DNA of 64,000 nt from CAWCUK01 sp963798775 (GTDB lineage: Bacteria; Bacteroidota; Ignavibacteria; Ignavibacteriales; Ignavibacteriaceae), in contig CAWCUK010000001.1 in assembly GCA_963798775.1 (NCBI GenBank), positions 248,001 through 312,000 on the forward strand, in the 5' to 3' direction. The number at the start of each line of letters is the position of its first letter. The stretch's first letter is position 1. Shown in pieces: positions 62,941-64,000 of this stretch. The notes beneath the pieces are model-generated. The model saw only the letters and a program-made list of their open reading frames with translations, searched no databases and was not told the DNA's origin. A program made the position numbers and the translations under genes.

Positions 62941-63582
62941 TTATTTTTTAATTCCCAAACCTACGCCGTCTCCGATAGGAAGAATGGTCGCGTTAAGATT
63001 TGGCTGAGTAGTAAAAATTCTGTTAAAGTCGCGGATAAACTTTGTTGAACTTTTATAACTCGGAGGAACGGCAGCAGCAGCGGCATAACCATGCCAAAGC
63101 AGGTTATCCACAAATATTATTCCTCCGCTTTTTAAAAGAATTAAAGCATAATCAAAAAGTTTTTTATAATCTTTTTTATCGGCATCAAGAAAAATAAAAT
63201 CAAATTTTTCTTTTAGCCGTGGCATAACTTGCAGCGCATCTCCTTCAATAATTTCTATTTTATCTTCCAATTTGGATTCGGCTATATTTAGTTTCGCTAC
63301 TTTAATATTTTCGGGACTAATTTCTATTGTTTTTAATAACCCTTTTCTTTTAAAATTTCTTGCTATTCTAATTGAAGAATAACCGATTGCAGTACCTATT
63401 TCCAAAATTAATTTTGGATTGTTCATTTGAATTAATTGCTCTAAAAAAGCAGCCGAATCCCAAGATAAAATCGGCACTTTATGTTTTTTAGCATAGTCTT
63501 CAATTTTATTAATCAATGGATCATTTTCATCTTTAAATTCTTTAAGATATTTAACTTGTGCAGGATAAAGTATTTTGTTCAT
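62941..63582 (-). CDS. Class I SAM-dependent O-methyltransferase (family 3)
   Basis: A 213-residue cytoplasmic methyltransferase of the caffeoyl-CoA/catechol O-methyltransferase type (Methyltransf_3). SAM motif I LILEIGTAIGYSSIRIA, the acidic loop TIEISPENIKVAK and the metal-site block FIFLDADKKDYKKLFDYA are clear, followed by GGIIFVDNLLWHG. Bacterial members (YrrM-like) methylate small catechols or tRNA hydroxyuridine; the substrate is not known here. Confidence 0.9.
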   Translation of the reverse strand: MNKILYPAQVKYLKEFKDENDPLINKIEDYAKKHKVPILSWDSAAFLEQLIQMNNPKLILEIGTAIGYSSIRIARNFKRKGLLKTIEISPENIKVAKLNIAESKLEDKIEIIEGDALQVMPRLKEKFDFIFLDADKKDYKKLFDYALILLKSGGIIFVDNLLWHGYAAAAAVPPSYKSSTKFIRDFNRIFTTQPNLNATILPIGDGVGLGIKK

Positions 63583-63782
63583 TTATAAACTTTCTTTTAA
63601 TTATATGCCGCAAATTTACCAATTCATTATTTAAATTGTATTGTGACGAAGTACTAATAAATAAGTTTATAAAGATAAATCAAAAAAAAATAGAAATTAC
63701 TTTGTCTTATTAAATTTAACTTATTTTAATTTACCGCTTCTAAATATTAGATTATGTGGTTTGAATAAAATATTTTTGAAAA

Positions 63783-64000
63783 GTGGCAGCAAAAACAAAC
63801 ACAAAAAAACTTTCTTCGGAATTTATTAGAAAACTAACCGAAATTTCTGCAGGTTATATTCCGGCGGAAAAATTGGAAGAAATTCTACAATTTTTTGAAA
63901 TAGAAATTAATAATCATTATTTCGATTTCAACAGCGAATCAAATCTACTAAGAATAATTTTAGGCATGTATGATAAAATTACTTTTCTGAATAATTGTAT
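63783..64000 (+). CDS. Truncated gene at right edge, possibly GlnE-like
   Basis: An open frame from a GTG to the window end gives 72 residues with a protein-like composition (start VAAKTNTKKLSSEF, ending YDKITFLNN). An in-frame stop at 63777 fixes the start close to this GTG; there is no strong ribosome binding site. The pattern MYDKITFLNN is reminiscent of glutamate-ammonia-ligase adenylyltransferase N-termini, but the piece is too short to be sure. The gene continues beyond the window. Confidence 0.55.
   Translation, partial: MAAKTNTKKLSSEFIRKLTEISAGYIPAEKLEEILQFFEIEINNHYFDFNSESNLLRIILGMYDKITFLNNC

Noticed and set aside
1..64000. Mobile elements, prophage genes or CRISPR arrays
   Set aside because: No transposase, integrase, phage structural gene, cas gene or regularly spaced repeat was found on either strand.

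Overview
This 64 kb window is an AT-rich stretch of chromosome, almost certainly from the Bacteroidota/Chlorobiota side of the FCB group and most like Ignavibacteria. Three features point there: C-terminal type IX secretion sorting domains (NPFNPST... followed by a KIY...LG/SG block and a final KK...L), PorV/PorQ-type outer-membrane proteins, and Bacteroidota-typical families (DUF4159, DUF4783, DUF5683, TIGR02757). No insertion sequence, prophage, CRISPR array or rRNA was seen. Most genes lie on the minus strand. This assignment is an inference from protein families, not a database result.

Layout by region. 0-13 kb: one long minus-strand operon of eight genes encoding a surface protein with a gliding/T9SS-like C-terminus, a PorV/PorQ protein, a 1,000-residue outer-membrane protein, a giant TPR protein, ExbB, ExbD, a TonB-like membrane anchor fused to DUF4159, and a DUF4159 lipoprotein. 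It reads as a proton-motive-force-coupled envelope machine and is the best candidate here for an undescribed system. 13-24 kb: an M29-like aminopeptidase, an OPT transporter, a TIGR02757 protein, a GH128-like lipoprotein, a sialidase-fold T9SS cargo, SatD with a membrane partner, pdxJ and a CPBP protein. 24-26 kb: groES-groEL on the plus strand with a perfect CIRCE operator, a TTGACA/TATATT promoter and a terminator. 26-30 kb: a 1,293-residue protein with N-terminal TPRs and three CbxX/EccA-type AAA+ modules.

30-38 kb: a lipoprotein, then a five-gene signalling operon (lipoprotein, GAF sigma-54 activator, PEGA Ser/Thr kinase, kelch T9SS cargo, DUF5683 protein). 38-40 kb: a yeast-type cytosine deaminase and a lysozyme-fold protein on the plus strand, followed by a gap that may hold a small RNA. 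40-48 kb: DinB, a phosphatase, a CoA-transferase, alanine dehydrogenase, a hydroxyacid dehydrogenase, an SpmA-SpmB fusion and a cell-wall amidase. 48-57 kb: a stand-alone AddA/RecB-like helicase-nuclease with a possible Fe-S staple, a very large NtrY-like sensor kinase, a DUF4783 protein and an FnIII lipoprotein. 57-60 kb: pyrR-pyrB-pyrC, whose leader shows a PyrR-binding-loop-like motif and a hairpin covering the ribosome binding site. 60-64 kb: an OmpA protein, tRNA-Pro(CGG), yajQ, an O-methyltransferase pair and a truncated gene at the right edge.

Links between regions. Two lipoprotein promoters (57.35 kb and 31.83 kb) resemble sigma-54 -24/-12 sites, and the window encodes a sigma-54 activator. 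Several products (T9SS cargo, PorV/Q, OmpA, lipoproteins, ExbBD-TonB-like) concern the outer membrane and surface.
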